Positions 18,588-26,467 of a stretch of 28,282 nt of DNA are shown one piece after another. The position numbers were made by a program, and so were the translations under genes. Location: positions 1 to 28,282 of the forward strand of contig VXIS01000467.1 in NCBI GenBank assembly GCA_008704415.1, written 5' to 3'. Origin of the DNA: Sphaerosporella brunnea (lineage: Eukaryota; Ascomycota; Pezizomycetes; Pezizales; Pyronemataceae). A model generated the notes under the pieces. It made no database searches. It was given only the letters and a program-made list of their open reading frames with translations, and was not told the origin of the DNA. How positions within the stretch are numbered: position 1 is the stretch's first letter; every line of letters starts with the position of its first letter.

Positions 18588-18993
18588 TCCACAAACTCAA
18601 CAACATCTACTTATACATATATTAGGTATTATCTCGGCCGATTATATTGATAGAAGTATTTACTAAACAGCCAAACAGCTTTGGCTCCGAGCCTTCTGGA
18701 ACTGCAGCACACAATTCTATCACAGGTTTCTACTGTGGCCTCTACCCGATAGATAGAGCTTTCTAAAACTAATCGCACCAGCCTCTCCAATAATTTTCGG
18801 CTGACTGGTGTTTCGAACACTCGCCTCTCAATCCAGGAACCGATTTTCTTTTGTTGATTTTTTTGTGAGCTTCTACAGCGAGTAAAATCATGTTCCCCAC
18901 GCTTCTAGAACTACGCGTGCCCCTGGTTTCCCAACCCATTCTCAATCGGTCCTCCAAACTCTCCAACATCTACCTACTTACATATATTACATA
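18588..18993. repeat. Short AT-rich direct repeat pair
   Basis: CAACATCTACTTATACATAT at about 18601 and CAACATCTACCTACTTACAT at about 18964, each followed by ATATTA and similar sequence (roughly 40 bp in all), repeat in the same orientation about 360 bp apart. They may be relics of a duplication or of related element ends. Confidence 0.4.
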
Positions 18994-19050
18994 TACTAGA
19001 AGATGCGGGTGGAGAGAAGATGGGGAAATAATTATCTGGCCCCTCGCGCA

Positions 19051-19092
19051 AAAAATAAAAAACAAAAAAAAAAAAAAAAAAAAAAAAAAAAA
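19051..19092 (+). repeat. Poly(A) tract, including 29 consecutive A
   Basis: An A-rich run (AAAAATAAAAAAC and then 29 A from 19064 to 19092) lies in non-coding DNA. It could be the tail of a retroposed sequence inserted on the plus strand. No retroelement body or target duplication could be recognised upstream, so only the tract itself is claimed. Confidence 0.9.
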
Positions 19093-19269
19093 CATCAACG
19101 CATAGGAGCATGGAATACCATCATCCATTTGAAGATGGAAGATTGACAGTGTATGCCTTCGCATTCACATTTCTCCCTCTTACTTGCCCGATTCTCTGCG
19201 CCGCACCTCTACAAATGTATCCCTATGCCCATTTAGACAGACACTGATGATTAAAATCTCGTACTGTTC

Positions 19270-19455
19270 CTTTATTCTATCCTATGTTGTTTTGTTTTCG
19301 TTTTAATAATTTTGCATTCGGCCGCTTGCGGCCATGGCATATATAGAGGAGAGAGACTATGCCACCCCCAGGCTCATACGTCCTCTTGTGGGGCCTGTGG
19401 CTCTCTCAACGAAACAAAAATCAAGGAAATCGCAGCTCATATACAGAAATGCCTG
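19270..19455 (-). mobile_element. LINE 3' UTR end, copy L4
   Basis: On the minus strand this matches the L1 and L2 3' ends: GCGATTTCCTTGATT, GAGAGAGCCACAGGCC, GGGGTGGCATAGTCTCTCTC, GCCATGGCCGCAAGCGGCCG, GAATGCAAAATTATTAAAAC, then an A-rich tail. Unlike L1 and L3, the upstream coding DNA here is an ORF1-like coiled-coil protein and not the ORF2 C-terminus. Confidence 0.7.
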
Positions 19456-19631
19456 TGGTTCACTCCCTTGTCCCCGGAGCCCACTGCTCGCCCTCCTTCT
19501 AGTGACCTTCGCCTTCCCCTTCCCGTTCCCCTTCCCCTTCTCCTTCTTCCACTCCCCTTGGGTTTTCGAGGCCTGTGCGGCTTGGTGTCAGGGGCTCCGC
19601 CTATGCAGACGTTGATGCTCACACCACCGCC

Positions 19632-20410
19632 TCAAGCGCGCTTCCCCGGTTGTCTCCTTCGTTGAGTGGCCGGAGGGTTGTCTACGCTTCTTTCATTCAA
19701 CCTCCTTCCAGCCTCCGTCCCTCCACTGGGAGGGGCAGAAGCCTCTGGGCTGCCGGGTGCTGATTGCGCGTCCGGGTCTGGTCGCATCGAGACTAATGCG
19801 GCGGTTGGTCCCGCGTATTTCGAGTGCATAAGAGAGGTGGGAGGGGAGATTATTCTCGCGTATTTCGCAGGCAGCACTGTCGGGCTGGGTGGGCCGGAGC
19901 GGCTGCGCTTCAATCTCGTCGTGACTTCCGGCGGCGGCACGGTCGTCTCCGCTGATGCAAGCGGGGAGGTCGGGGCGGCGACTGAGAGGCCACGTGCGGC
20001 ACCGCCGTGTATCGGAGCGTCCCTCTGAGGCCGACTGAGCTCGGTGTGAAGTGCTCTGTGTTGGACCGAGAGCTGTTCGATCGTTTCCTTCAGTTCCAGT
20101 GCGACCTTGACCAGATTGGCCAAGCTGGTGTCGTATCCTTCCTTGAGGGCTGCGAGATGCCGCCCTAGATGGTCCTCGACCTTGTTTGCAAAATCCGCGA
20201 GAGGGATGGCTGGTGAGGCGTCCTGCAGCTGTGCATCTTGCGTCTGCTTGGCGAGGCCCACAGAGCTTTCCACTCGTCGAGGATGTCGAACCTTGTCGCA
20301 GTCTCCTCATCTGGCGATTCGCTCGTGGCGCGTTTCACCTTGCTCCTGCCAGGTCGCTCATTATGTGTTCCCACATACCACACTCTGTGCAGCAAGATTG
20401 TGGGTGACGG
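19632..20410 (-). pseudogene. ORF1 (gag)-like coiled-coil protein relic, probably of the LINE family
   Basis: On the minus strand a frame to about 20245 reads SKVKRATSESPDEETATRFD and ILDEWKALWASPS. After a frameshift it continues IPLADFANKVEDHLGRHLAA and LELKETIEQLSVQHRALHTE, a heptad-like coiled coil. A Pro/Ser/Arg-rich tail follows, with possible nuclear-localisation clusters (RLKRSRSGPPS, TQRRRQPGKRA), to the stop at 19632. Upstream in another frame is a Cys-rich patch (QSCCTECGMWEH). A helical coiled coil before a basic tail suits LINE ORF1. Its position directly before the L4 3' UTR supports that, giving an ORF1-to-3'-UTR element lacking ORF2. A host gene remains possible. Confidence 0.42.
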
Positions 20411-20769
20411 CAGTCGGGCCTAGGGAAGGCGCGACACGGATGGTTGCCGCCTGGGCGTCGGGTTCTTGGGGCCATTTCGTCGGAAAAATGAGGCAAAGGT
20501 TGTTCGGTTCGTGCTCGAGTCCTTCCTTGGTTGTCAGCTGCTGTGTTGTTTTGCGACGCTGGCCGTTTTGGACTGAGGCACATGCTCGGCTGGAATTTGA
20601 AACATTTCCTCCAGGCCAGCCGACTCGGCAGACAGAACCTTAGTACGTACCACGCAAGACCCATGACGCTTCTGTACTTCCGCACGTGAATCGTCAACAG
20701 CTCAGAGTCACTGTCACCCAGAGTAGGGTTAATCGACCTGGATATATTCGTGTTCGCTGGGATGATACG

Positions 20770-20890
20770 ATGCGGAAGAGAAGTGGCTGTGGAGAGAAGT
20801 GGCTGGACAGAGAAGCGGCCTGGCGAGAGAAGCGTGGGGGAGCGAAGCAACTGGGGAGCGAAGCGACTGGGAAGAGATGCGGCATGGAAG
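20770..20890. repeat. Imperfect purine-rich tandem repeat
   Basis: Units around GGAGCGAAGCGACTGG and GAGAGAAGYGGCYGG recur about seven times with a 15-16-bp spacing. The surrounding 20411-21830 otherwise contains only uncharacteristic frames and no recognisable element. Confidence 0.5.
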
Positions 20891-21832
20891 GGATGCAGCC
20901 AGAAGAGGAACGCGGTGGAGGAAACTACAACGCTCTTCAGCAAATCAGAATTTGGAGAGCGTGGCGCGCGACCACAGAGTGAGATACAGTGAAGCAACAC
21001 CGGGCTGATGACACCGGAGCAACTGCGTAGCAGGCCAGGCTGAGCTGCAAATCACAAAGCCACCTCAATACTGACTACGGTGCAATACGCCTTGTCCAGG
21101 AGACAGGAGACTCGTTGCTGGTCGACTTTGTTGCGGTTGGCCGGCTATAGCCGACGCCCAGCACCATCGCAGGGAACGCCCTCCGTCGGCTCCGGATGGT
21201 AATTCGTCGTGTTGACCAAATTTCTGGCAGCCCGTTGACTGTGGCTTACGGCTATCCTCAGGTCGTACCTATCGCCCACTTCTGCATTTCAGAAATCTAT
21301 ATAGATGTTTGCGGCACCGCCAGCCTCGCCAAAATCTTCGGGGAGGCAACGCTCCGGCAATCTATCAGCGCTCCGGTTCGCTGCAGTGCACAGCGCCAAA
21401 TTCGACGCTATCATCGGTCCAAAGCGCAGCATTCGGAGCCGTATCGCTGGATGGGCCGACGGATAAACGGAACGGACGGTGTTTAGTCTGGTGGCAGCAA
21501 CGACGCTTGCGAGCTTTCCTCAGAGGACAAGCTCGGTTTTGACGAAGGCAAACCCAGATCCTCTGGATGACATGGCGCTGGTATAGTTTCTGTTGCGCCG
21601 GGTGGTGGGGCTGATATTTGCGCGTCACTGTGGGCTGTGCAAAGGGGATTGGGTTACTGCGTGGTGTTCACAATTTAGCAACGTCAATGGAACGAAATAT
21701 ATCGAGTTGGGCGTGCAGAAAAGTCATAGATGATGGATACCGTGTCTAGACTTCGGGTGTAGAGGTGAACGAACGGCTTAAGTAGGTCAAGGTGTGCTTC
21801 ATATACTCCCGTACTTCTTTCCAAATATCAAA

Positions 21833-21920
21833 AAGCCCCCCGTGGCCCAGTGGTACAGACTGCTGGGAGGAATCGGCACCCCTTCACAACTGGGGTTTAC
21901 CGGTTTGATTCCTGGGGCTT
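21833..21920 (+). other. tRNA-like sequence, possibly a SINE head
   Basis: TGGCCCAGTGG (21843-21853) fits the internal Pol III A box consensus, and GGTTTGATTCC (21902-21912) is one base from the B box. A 7-bp stem AAGCCCC/GGGGCTT (21833-21839 with 21914-21920) encloses them. The D arm pairs poorly, the T stem has mismatches and no anticodon arm is convincing, so it is not a functional tRNA gene. A pair of long T runs (22007-22023) follows, which could be terminators. A tRNA-derived SINE or tRNA pseudogene is the best reading. Confidence 0.42.
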
Positions 21921-22150
21921 CCTCGCTGCCCCCTTCACGGCTGGGGGCGGAAGGTTTTGTTCGCGATTTTTTGAGCCTCCCTCCCCCACCCCACCTTCAT
22001 TGTTTTTTTTTCTTTTTTTTTTTCTGGAGGCGTGAAGTTCGTTTTTTCTTGACATTTTTTGGTCAGATTGTGTCCATAAACGCCTAGAGTTGGAAGCGAG
22101 CGAGCGGATATGATGCGGCGAGTGATAGTTTGTGCCCGGACGCACTCAAT

Positions 22151-22560
22151 TAGTGATGCATAAGAGCCGGCTCCTGTCGAGCCAAGGGGTGCGTTCGAGC
22201 TGACTCGGCTCGATGGAGTGCCAGGCTCGTGGAGCCGAGCCGAGCCTGGAAAGCTGGAGCCAAAGCTAGAGCTGCCATACTGTTTTTGATGTGCGAGGCG
22301 GCCCGGGTCAGATTCTGGTTCTTCGCTATGTGCAGATCAAACCTCGCACGCACCGTGTCCATCCTTCGACATATCACTCCATATCCGTCAAATTTGATGC
22401 CGAATTGAAGGCTTCTTCTTGCTGCGCGTCCATTCCCTGGCGCTCCACCTGCATGTCTGTGTCACTCTCCGCAGCATCTGTGGGTATATCGCACCTGGTA
22501 GTCTTATCATTACCAGACCAAAGATTTATGCCTGTTCTTACTCTAAGTACCGTCAAGTCC
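22151..22560. mobile_element. One-ended type E element, copy E2
   Basis: The left end reads TAGTGATGCATAAGAGCCGG, followed by about 110 bp dense in GAGCC/GGCTC. It then shares interior sequence with E1 (ATCAAACCTC, and GCGTCCATTCCC preceded by related DNA). No CATCACTA right end is found downstream, and from about 22560 the sequence belongs to the CACTA-type remnant, so the element is truncated. The right limit is approximate. Confidence 0.6.
22374..22556 (-). pseudogene. Cargo-gene C-terminus inside E2
   Basis: The minus strand carries an acidic stretch containing AAESDTDMQVERQGMDAQQE and ending in a short acidic tail, with the stop at 22374. The E1 copy has GMDAQPEAALKLEGLDSG and a similar acidic end in the same position relative to the element terminus. 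The GNW and KSW segments are absent. This identifies E2 as carrying only the last third of the gene. Confidence 0.5.
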
Positions 22561-22613
22561 GATGCAGAATGGCAGCGGCATCAGGCCAAAAGCGCAGAGC
22601 GACCACGTTTAAT

Positions 22614-23526
22614 CCGCACTTGGCGAAGATAATCCCCCGATATCAACAGCTGCGGGTCCCCAGCGAACTCAAAAATTGTCATTGAGCTTTGGAGAGGAAG
22701 ACAGTGGCTACAATAACACAGCTGCCGAGGATTCAGATGACGAGGATTCGAATGCCGAGGATTGGGATGACGAGATGGTTGACCTTTTTGTAGGTGCTAT
22801 AGGAAACTGATGCAGCGGAAAGTGATGAAGATGAGGAGTGGCCGGGCAATTGTTAAAGCGGCAAGCAGACGGAGGCTGAAGACCAAATAGGGTCTACAAC
22901 AGCGGGTCAAAGAATGGAAGATTCGACACAGGATAATGCAGATCAATGTTTCCAATCTGAGCAGTTCACCTTTGATTACCAAGACCCTTTTGGCGATCTA
23001 AGGAAATTCTGTCCATGTGTATGTACACCCGGCAATTCATGACGCAGCGTTGTTGCATCAACAAAATCCGAGACGTCGTGCGACAAAAGTTGGTGGTGGG
23101 AAACAGGCCTCACGATGATAGAGCGGTCAAAAAGCATGTCAAACAGCGTACTGGACTCATGAGATTATGTATGACTGTTGCCCCACAGGTTACATGTCTT
23201 ATGCCATGTACCCTGAGGACACGGAGTGGCGAGTCTGTCAACATCCTCGGTGGAAGGCTATTACAAACCTTCGCAGTAAAAAAGGGATCGAACGGCGGGT
23301 ACCGCATGCCCCTCGAATTCGCGTATGGTGGAGTAATCCCAAGCGTGCGCAAAAAATCATTCAGTATCGAACCATCACTATGCAAGAAAGCTATGTTTTG
23401 ACTCAATGTAGAAGCGGGCAGGGTGGTTGCGCGAGTGGTGGTTGCGGGAGCGGTGGTTGCGCGAGCACTGACACTGACGGGGCTCATTTCGCCACATTTC
23501 CTCATTACATTCCTGATCATATTTAG
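22614..23526 (+). pseudogene. Tnp2-type (CACTA/EnSpm) transposase N-terminal remnant
   Basis: After a TAA at 22611-22613 an open plus-strand stretch reads SFGEEDSGYNNTAAEDSDDE and DSNAEDWDDEMVDLFVGAIG, an acidic N-terminus. A second acidic stretch (ETDAAESDEDEEWPGN) and QFTFDYQDPFGDLRKF lie in neighbouring frames. From about 23120 one frame runs AYWTHEIMYDCCPTGYMSYA and MYPEDTEWRVCQHPRW, then PRIRVWWSNPKRAQKIIQYR-T to about 23390. THEI-x-YD-C-x-x-G-C/Y-M-x-Y, C-x-x-x-R-W/Y and NP-x-x-A-x-K-I/M-x-YR are landmarks of fungal Tnp2-like transposases just before the catalytic domain. The chain then passes into a Gly/Cys/Ser repeat and stops at 23526; no DDE domain follows. Confidence 0.6.
23420..23470. 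repeat. GGTGGTTGCGSGAG tandem repeat, ~3 units
   Basis: Three imperfect copies of an 18-bp unit (GGTGGTTGCGCGAGTGGT-like) encode CASGG, CGSGG, CAS in the frame continuing from the Tnp2 remnant. It marks the point where transposase homology ends. Confidence 0.6.
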
Positions 23527-23607
23527 GCCAAATGACCATTATCTCCTAAATACCGCGAATCCAGACAGGCCCTCAAATATTTCCCTAACCGTCCAACATT
23601 TAACCCT

Positions 23608-24033
23608 TCATCTTGCCTCCTCCTCGACATCTGCCACCTGATAACCGTCCAAAATAGCGTCGCGATTAGCAATCACCATTTCCCAGGTATGTTCGAAAAT
23701 AGTGTAGACTTGGGGGGAACGCCCTGCGCGCAATCGCAGACCGTTACCGGATCTTCGGAGCCACCAGTGGTGCCACCAAAGCTCCACCAGCACCTTCTCC
23801 ACTTCGTGGTATAGTCTAGGGATATCGTCATTTGGTGCATCTAGGCCAATCTCTGCATGGTGTGGATTAGCGATACTCTATTATGATGCAGGGAGCGGGA
23901 AGGGTAGGAGAATACCTTCCGGTACCAGTTGAATACGGTAAAAGCACCACGACAGCCAGAAGTGGGCGAAAACAAGTTGGCTGGGCTCGCCGGTAATTTC
24001 TACGATCCTTCTCAGGGTAATGGGTCCTGACAT
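23608..24033 (-). CDS. Intact two-exon gene, 120-residue protein of unknown function
   Basis: Exon 1 is 24033-23916 (ATG at 24033-24031) and exon 2 is 23852-23608 (stop TGA at 23610-23608). The 63-nt intron 23853-23915 has a GTATTC donor, a CGCTAATCC branch region and a CATGCAG acceptor. Exon lengths sum to 363 nt, exactly 121 codons, and splicing removes the in-frame stop that ends exon 1 alone. The protein starts MSGPITLRRIVEITGEPSQL and includes FWLSWCFYRIQLVPEE, VEKVLVELWWHHWWLRRS and YTIFEHTWEMVIANRDAILD, with an acidic end (VEEEAR). It is tryptophan-rich, has no signal peptide or clear membrane segment, and I do not recognise the family. The W-x-x-x-WL then R-x-G/L-x-S then W spacing loosely recalls the cargo protein at 25216-25533, which is only a suggestion. 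A TATAAAC motif lies about 165 nt upstream (minus strand, near 24200). Confidence 0.65.
23853..23915 (-). other. Spliceosomal intron of the two-exon gene (63 nt)
   Basis: Reading on the minus strand: donor GTATTC from 23915, branch region CGCTAATCC, acceptor CAG ending at 23853. Removal keeps one open frame (VPE-E-IGLDAPNDDI) over the joint. Without splicing the frame ends after 10 further codons. Confidence 0.75.
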
Positions 24034-24070
24034 CGTGCTGAGCCGTTACAGTGTGGTGTATCGTCGGGTT

Positions 24071-24183
24071 AGGATTGCAGCGAGGAGTGAGATACTGTTT
24101 GAGGAGTTGAGGATTGCAGTGAGGAGGGAAATACTGTTTGAGGAGTTGAGGATTGCAGTGAGGCGGGAGATACTGTTTGAGTG
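24071..24183. repeat. 3 x 39-bp tandem repeat upstream of the two-exon gene
   Basis: GGATTGCAG recurs at 24072, 24111 and 24150 with near-identical units (…GATACTGTTTGAGGAGTTGA…), period 39 bp. As 39 is a multiple of three, a plus-strand frame repeats RIAVRREILFEEL, but this is a by-product. The array occupies the likely promoter or 5' leader of the minus-strand gene starting at 24033. Confidence 0.85.
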
Positions 24184-24389
24184 GCGGAGGATAGGGGGTT
24201 TATATGCATGCGTCGCATTGTTTACATCTTATGGCTGGGGAAAGTTCGCTTCGAAAGTGCATTTGCACAGGCAGGGTTGGTGTTTGCGGTGGAGTAGGTT
24301 TACCCAGCATGTGATGACCGTTTGCGTCAGTTTTTGGGTGGACTGACAGCCGCCTCTGATCCTGTAAAAGCCGGTGGTCTTGGTTGCAT

Positions 24390-24496
24390 CAACGTCGTCC
24401 ACTGCATCCGCTGGAAACCCTACCTGAGCTGTAGCGCAAACAGCCCGTCTGTCTTTTCGATCAGCCCGACGGGCGGGTAGGCTATTCATCACACTG
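24390..24496. mobile_element. Family A hAT-like element, single end
   Basis: Read on the minus strand from 24496, the sequence starts CAGTGTGATGAATAGCCTAC, then CCGCCCGTCGGGCTGATCGA, AAGAC, CGGGCTGTTTG and finally a shared TTTCCAGCGGATGCA-like motif near 24395-24410. This closely follows the left end of the 4358-4693 element over about 100 bp. The other end and a duplication are missing. A CAGTGTG at 24049 was tested as partner and fails the duplication test. Confidence 0.65.
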
Positions 24497-24504
24497 GTCC
24501 CCTG

Positions 24505-25035
24505 CCTTTCCAAATCTTCAACACACCCAAAGGCCACCGGTGATCACCTGCATCACCACCGCTTGAGACAAAGTGCAGTTTGCGGTTGTGTTTGCCATAC
24601 CCGACTTTCCCCGGTGGCGGCGCCAGAAGACTCTGTGAATTCCTCAGCCGTGTTTGCATCATGGGACTTCGAGCCGGCGTGGCTTTCTGGCCTTACTGGC
24701 AGTTACGGCTGTTAATTATTTGTGCTTATGTTGCCCTCCTAATGGGCCGCTCGCTAGATGAAGGTGGGGGGGGGGAACCCGCCTATCTATTGTTGATCTA
24801 ACCGCAGACATAGATCCCCCTGTCAAAAATACCTGATAGATTATAGGAATCTCTCTACCCAGCCTGACACGGGTAACGCCGATTCGTTGATGGTAACGCA
24901 GAAAGTGAAGATACTCACTGCCGACTTTTACACCATTGCAATCATGATGAGGTTTGTATGAGACACTTTGACAAACTGGGCTGGGCGGTGGCATTGCGCA
25001 TGGCTGGCACCTTGTTTTTGGTGGCCGGGCCCGGG
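24505..25035. other. No supported gene
   Basis: Short frames only; the most protein-like is a minus-strand stretch around 24830-24960 (SEYLHFLRYHQRIGVTRVRL), with no recognised domain or splice structure. A G-run lies at 24766-24776. Confidence 0.35.
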
Positions 25036-25215
25036 TAGTGTTGGGCACGAGACGAGACGAGATGAGATCTGAACATGGCCTGGGATGTCTCGTCTCGTGG
25101 AGAGAAAAGTCTCGCGGGCTTGGGACATGGACATCAGGCCCGGCGTGTACCCGGGCCTACCATGCACGTCAGGCCTTGGAGTGAAGTTCGGTCGTTCAAT
25201 TTAAATGCTATTACT

Positions 25216-25533
25216 CTATACATCGTCCCCCGCAGCAGGCCATTCCCCCTCGTTCACCCACTCTGCCACTTCGTCTTCGTATTCGCGCTCCCATTCTTCC
25301 ACATCCGGCTGTCCGATCCAATTCTTCACAAGAAGAAGGATGTTTGCGGTGCTGTCACCCAGCCTGTTTCGCTTTAGAGAATAGCCTTTCAGCTGGTAGT
25401 CTTCGAGCCATTCCTGCTCCCATGAATAGTTACTCCAGTTTCCTGCAATACGTTGCATGAATTCCTTTTTCAGAGCGCCGGAATCTTGGGGCCCCGCATC
25501 TTGGGGCTCGGCGATGGGGTTGGGGTCAGTCAT
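25216..25533 (-). CDS. Intact cargo gene of F2: 105-residue acidic, Trp-rich protein, unknown function
   Basis: A single uninterrupted exon starts at the ATG 25533-25531 (the frame extends upstream only through non-ATG codons) and ends with TAG at 25218-25216. The protein has a Pro/Asp/Gln-rich start (MTDPNPIAEPQDAGPQDSG), a conserved block IAGNWSNYSWEQEWLEDYQL, then KRNRLGDSTANILLLVKNWI and GQPDVEEWEREYEDEVAEWV, and an acidic end (NEGEWPAAGDDV). Relatives within the window share GNW/SWG, NRL, LLLKSWL-type and DVEQWERE segments. No signal peptide, membrane segment or known catalytic motif is visible. At 105 residues it cannot be a DDE transposase. It lies wholly inside F2, with TATA at 25613-25622 about 80 nt upstream. 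It could be an accessory DNA-binding or regulatory protein or captured host sequence; both are inference. Confidence 0.7.
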   Translation of the reverse strand: MTDPNPIAEPQDAGPQDSGALKKEFMQRIAGNWSNYSWEQEWLEDYQLKGYSLKRNRLGDSTANILLLVKNWIGQPDVEEWEREYEDEVAEWVNEGEWPAAGDDV

Positions 25534-25612
25534 ATTGAAGCGCAACGCACGCAGTTGAGGCCAGTGTAATGGTAGAAGAACGGAAGAAAGGAAGCTATCT
25601 GCCGCCCCTGCA

Positions 25613-25622
25613 CCTTATATCC
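25613..25622 (-). promoter_or_regulatory. TATA box of the F2 cargo gene
   Basis: The minus strand reads GGATATAAGG, about 80 nt before the ATG at 25533. The same promoter block (GATCTAGGGTTGAGTGCACG ... GAGGATATAAGGTGC ... GATAGCTTCCTT) is conserved in the opposite orientation at 26878-26952 in F3, so it belongs to the element's cargo unit. Confidence 0.6.
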
Positions 25623-25689
25623 TCTTCTCGCCTCACTTTCGTGCACTCAACCCTAGATCTGAACCGTAACTCATCACTCACGAAGTACC

Positions 25690-26467
25690 TAGTGATGGAC
25701 ACGAGCCGAGACGAGCCGAGCCGAGCCGAGCCTTCGTCCTCTCCGAGCCGAGCTGGCTTGAGCTGAGGGTGGAGGATCGGCTCGAGCCAGCTCGAGTTTT
25801 CACCATGATCGGTGATTGGGGGTTCTGATGGGGCGGGGCGAATGTTATACAATGAAAACCGATAATCATATACACCCACCTACCCATAACTACCAAGTTC
25901 GTGCAGCTATGGCAGACAAATCGTCGGATGCACTGGCCCCGGATGAGCGTGCTGCTTATTTAAAAACGCTATCAGGGAACTGGGGTATACTCACTGAATG
26001 CTTGCTAATATCCCTCTATACCACAAGTATCCTGGCTGAGAGTCTTTTCTTCCAACCTGGAGATCGTATCGTCAAAAAGGGAAACAGGCTCTTAGAAACT
26101 TCAAGTAGCGCTTACTTGTTGCTTAAAAGCTGGTTGGGGCTTGATGATGTGGAGCAGTGGGAACGTGAAAGGTTAAGCAAGGAGGATGCAGGAGAGATTG
26201 ACAGTGGCGATGGGGTTCCTGTTCCCAATACCCATCAGGAATCACTACTAGATAGTGACAATGATGCGGATGCCGAGGAATTGTAGTCAGTTTATATTCC
26301 TAGATATGTTGAATACTATTACAATTATGTGGTAAAGCAGAACAGCTCGAGCTAGCTCGAGCTGACACCCAAGGCTCGGACGCGAGCCCGAGCCTCCACC
26401 TCCACGAGCCGAGCCAGCTCGAGCTGACTTTGGAGGATTGATTCGAGCCGGCTCGTGTCCATCACTA
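25690..26467. mobile_element. Type E hAT-like cargo element, copy E3 (778 bp), nested in F2
   Basis: The ends are TAGTGATGGACACGAGCCGA at the left and, from the right, TAGTGATGGACACGAGCCGG, identical for the first 19 bases. The flanks are CGAAGTACC (25681-25689) and CGAATACC (26468-26475). The homologous unoccupied site in F3 reads CACTCACGAGTACGCAGG, so the original 8-bp target was about CGAGTACC, with one inserted base on the left and one substitution on the right. Subterminal DNA is rich in GAGCCGAGCC and CTCGAGCTGA. It carries a cargo-gene copy on the plus strand. Confidence 0.85.
25909..26286 (+). CDS. Cargo gene of E3: 125-residue paralogue of the F2 protein
   Basis: From the ATG at 25909 (MADKSSDALAPDERAAYLKT) the frame is open to TAG at 26284-26286. 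Shared landmarks with the F2 protein are LSGNWG, KKGNRLLETSSSAYLLLKSW and LGLDDVEQWERERLSKEDAG, ending in an acidic tail (LLDSDNDADAEEL). Between GNWG and GNRL the residues (ILTECLLISLYTTS...) do not match. That DNA begins with GTATAC right after TGGG and contains GCTAAT, so it may contain a 43-nt intron or intron remnant, but no acceptor I tried restores the downstream frame exactly. The protein may thus be read as shown or the gene may be slightly damaged. A TTATACAA motif lies about 65 nt upstream. It lies wholly inside E3. Confidence 0.55.
   Translation: MADKSSDALAPDERAAYLKTLSGNWGILTECLLISLYTTSILAESLFFQPGDRIVKKGNRLLETSSSAYLLLKSWLGLDDVEQWERERLSKEDAGEIDSGDGVPVPNTHQESLLDSDNDADAEEL

Noticed and set aside
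18769..18850. tRNA gene suggested by GTGTTCGAAACAC on the minus strand
   Set aside because: Only a T-arm-like hairpin is present; there is no A box, acceptor stem or anticodon arm at suitable distance.
24020..24346. Plus-strand 108-codon frame with repeated RIAVRREILFEEL
   Set aside because: It is the translation of the 39-bp tandem repeat, antisense to the promoter side of the spliced gene; no domain.
24049..24496. CAGTGTGGTG at 24049 as the partner end of the family A terminus at 24496
   Set aside because: The 8-bp flanks differ (AGCCGTTA against GTCCCCTG), and the sequence inside 24049 lacks the GGGCTG subterminal motifs.
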